64,000 nucleotides of DNA from contig CAZVNM010000007.1 of assembly GCA_964628685.1 (NCBI GenBank), positions 38,211-102,210 of the forward strand, written 5' to 3'. Positions 62,726-64,000 of the stretch are shown piece after piece. The notes beneath the pieces are model-generated. The model was not told where the DNA came from. It did not search any database and was given only the letters and a program-made list of their open reading frames with translations. Both the position numbers and the translations under genes were made by a program. This DNA is from CALMEC01 sp964628685. GTDB taxonomy: Bacteria; Actinomycetota; Thermoleophilia; Miltoncostaeales; Miltoncostaeaceae. Position 1 is the stretch's first letter; every line of letters starts with the position of its first letter.

Positions 62726-62828
62726 CCCGTCATCCTACGACCGTGCGGAGATCGGCCCGCACCAGCCCCTCACGGGCCCCGACGCCCCCCGGTGATCGGG
62801 ATCTGGCCCCACACCGGAACCGCCCACA

Positions 62829-63069
62829 CGACCGCTCAGCGGCCAACAGCCCCTCGTGCGCGGCCAGAAGCTGCGAACGTTCCGCCGACGGGTGTCGGCC
62901 CCGAGCCCCCTCCGTTGCCAAACGTACCACCGCCCCCGCAAACCCCGAGGGGCCCACGTCCCACGCCAGCCGCCCTGATCGCACGTCGGCCATACGCCGG
63001 CCGATCCCACCCGACCGCTCAGCGACCAACAGCCCCTCGCGCCCCGGCCGGACCTACGAACGTTCCGCC
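62829..63069. repeat. Direct repeat pair, 58 bp, 183 bp apart
   Basis: Units at 62829-62886 and 63012-63069 start CGACCGCTCAGCG and end GAACGTTCCGCC, about 80 % identical. Between them the sequence is GC-rich and without recognisable genes. The 409-bp gap 62726-63134 contains only this pair. It lies just downstream of the rRNA operon terminator. Confidence 0.65.
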
Positions 63070-63134
63070 CGCCGCTGTCGGCCGGCCGCCCCTCCCGTGC
63101 GGAGCCCGACGGCAGCCACCGCCCCCGGAAATGC

Positions 63135-63170
63135 AAAAGGGGGCCGCGTCCGACGACGCGACCCCCTTAA
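63135..63170 (-). terminator. Intrinsic terminator of the rRNA operon
   Basis: Minus strand: a 12-bp GC stem (63166-63155 pairing with 63150-63139, one G-U pair), loop of 4 bases, then TTTT (63138-63135). It begins 9 bp after the 5S 3' end. Confidence 0.88.
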
Positions 63171-63174
63171 ATAA

Positions 63175-63292
63175 CCCGGCGGCGACCTACTCTCCCACAA
63201 GTCTGCACTCGAAGTACCATCGGCGCTGAGGGTCTTCACGACTCTGTTCGGAATGGAAAGAGGTGTTTCCCCCTCGCTATGGCCACCGGGAA
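63175..63292 (-). rRNA. rrf: 5S ribosomal RNA
   Basis: About 118 bases. The minus strand has CCCGGTGGCCATAGCGAGG at the 5' end, CCATTCCGAACAGAGTCGTG in the loop B/C region and GGTCGCCGCCGGG closing the terminal stem. The ends pair over 9-10 bases. Confidence 0.95.
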
Positions 63293-63342
63293 GGTATGAG
63301 GACATACCCTCAAGACTGCAGAATGGCAAAGGTGTGTTATAT

Positions 63343-64000
<658 letters not shown>

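Noticed and set aside
62735..63136. A repeat protein with RNVR...RGCW...LSGRVG units read on the minus strand
   Set aside because: The apparent repeat comes from the 58-bp DNA repeat; composition is Arg/Gly-rich noise and there is no ribosome-binding site.

Overview
The window is very GC-rich (about 70 %), with GTG starts, runs of 4-nt stop/start overlaps, a SepF-type division gene, a short HisG that needs HisZ, and a MurA with Asp at the usual Cys position. Together these suggest an actinobacterium. The murA-hisZGDBHA-F order and the pyruvate:ferredoxin oxidoreductase cluster would fit class Thermoleophilia, but that placement is inference from gene content, not from a tree.

Layout. 1-1943 (+): the 3' part of an EAL phosphodiesterase gene and a CPA2-type antiporter. 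1968-12507 (-): one dense housekeeping cluster, cca-pgeF-yggS-sepF-proC-yggU-lspA-rluD-rpsB-tsf-pyrH-frr-uppS-cdsA (tRNA maturation, PLP homeostasis, division, proline, lipoprotein processing, translation, lipid carriers). 12510-14132: a small hypothetical gene, ridA, the first Uma2-type nuclease gene and a tandem repeat. 14133-15847 (-): a two-gene ABC exporter. 15917-23483 (-): murA followed by hisZ-G-D-B-H-A-F and a GNAT gene, every junction a GTGA/ATGA overlap. 23618-25064 (+): a promoter, two unknown genes and an ABM-domain monooxygenase. 25078-29582 (-): porG-porA-porB and a GltD/PorD fusion. 29927-37255 (-): a 2442-residue DUF11-repeat surface protein ending at an 18-bp-stem hairpin. 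37384-40396 (-): an FAD oxidoreductase with xseA-xseB.

40.5-62.7 kb is an accessory, patchwork region: a NERD protein, an alpha/beta hydrolase, lipoproteins, a second ABC exporter, a GH13 glucosidase, a VWA protein, a DUF6880-like protein, two paralogous secreted beta-helix proteins, six more Uma2 genes (one frameshifted, one with altered catalytic residues), a decayed C-terminal relic of a third beta-helix gene, and two gene fragments joined tail to tail. 62.8-64 kb carries diverged direct repeats and then the 3' end of an rRNA operon (23S, 5S and terminator, all minus strand).

The most interesting signal is an intergenic element present nine times (13.9, 42.2, 45.0, 50.2, 54.2, 57.0, 58.0, 58.8 and 62.3 kb). 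GTCAC-like pentamers sit at offsets 0, 21, 32, 43 and 54, so they are spaced by 11 bp after the first gap, with a conserved CCACAC in that gap. Seven copies lie 57-69 bp upstream of the seven Uma2 genes. The other two lie upstream of a beta-helix surface gene and a DUF6880-like gene. The spacing resembles direct-repeat operators of OmpR-family regulators and suggests a dispersed regulon or a mobile Uma2 module linked to surface proteins.
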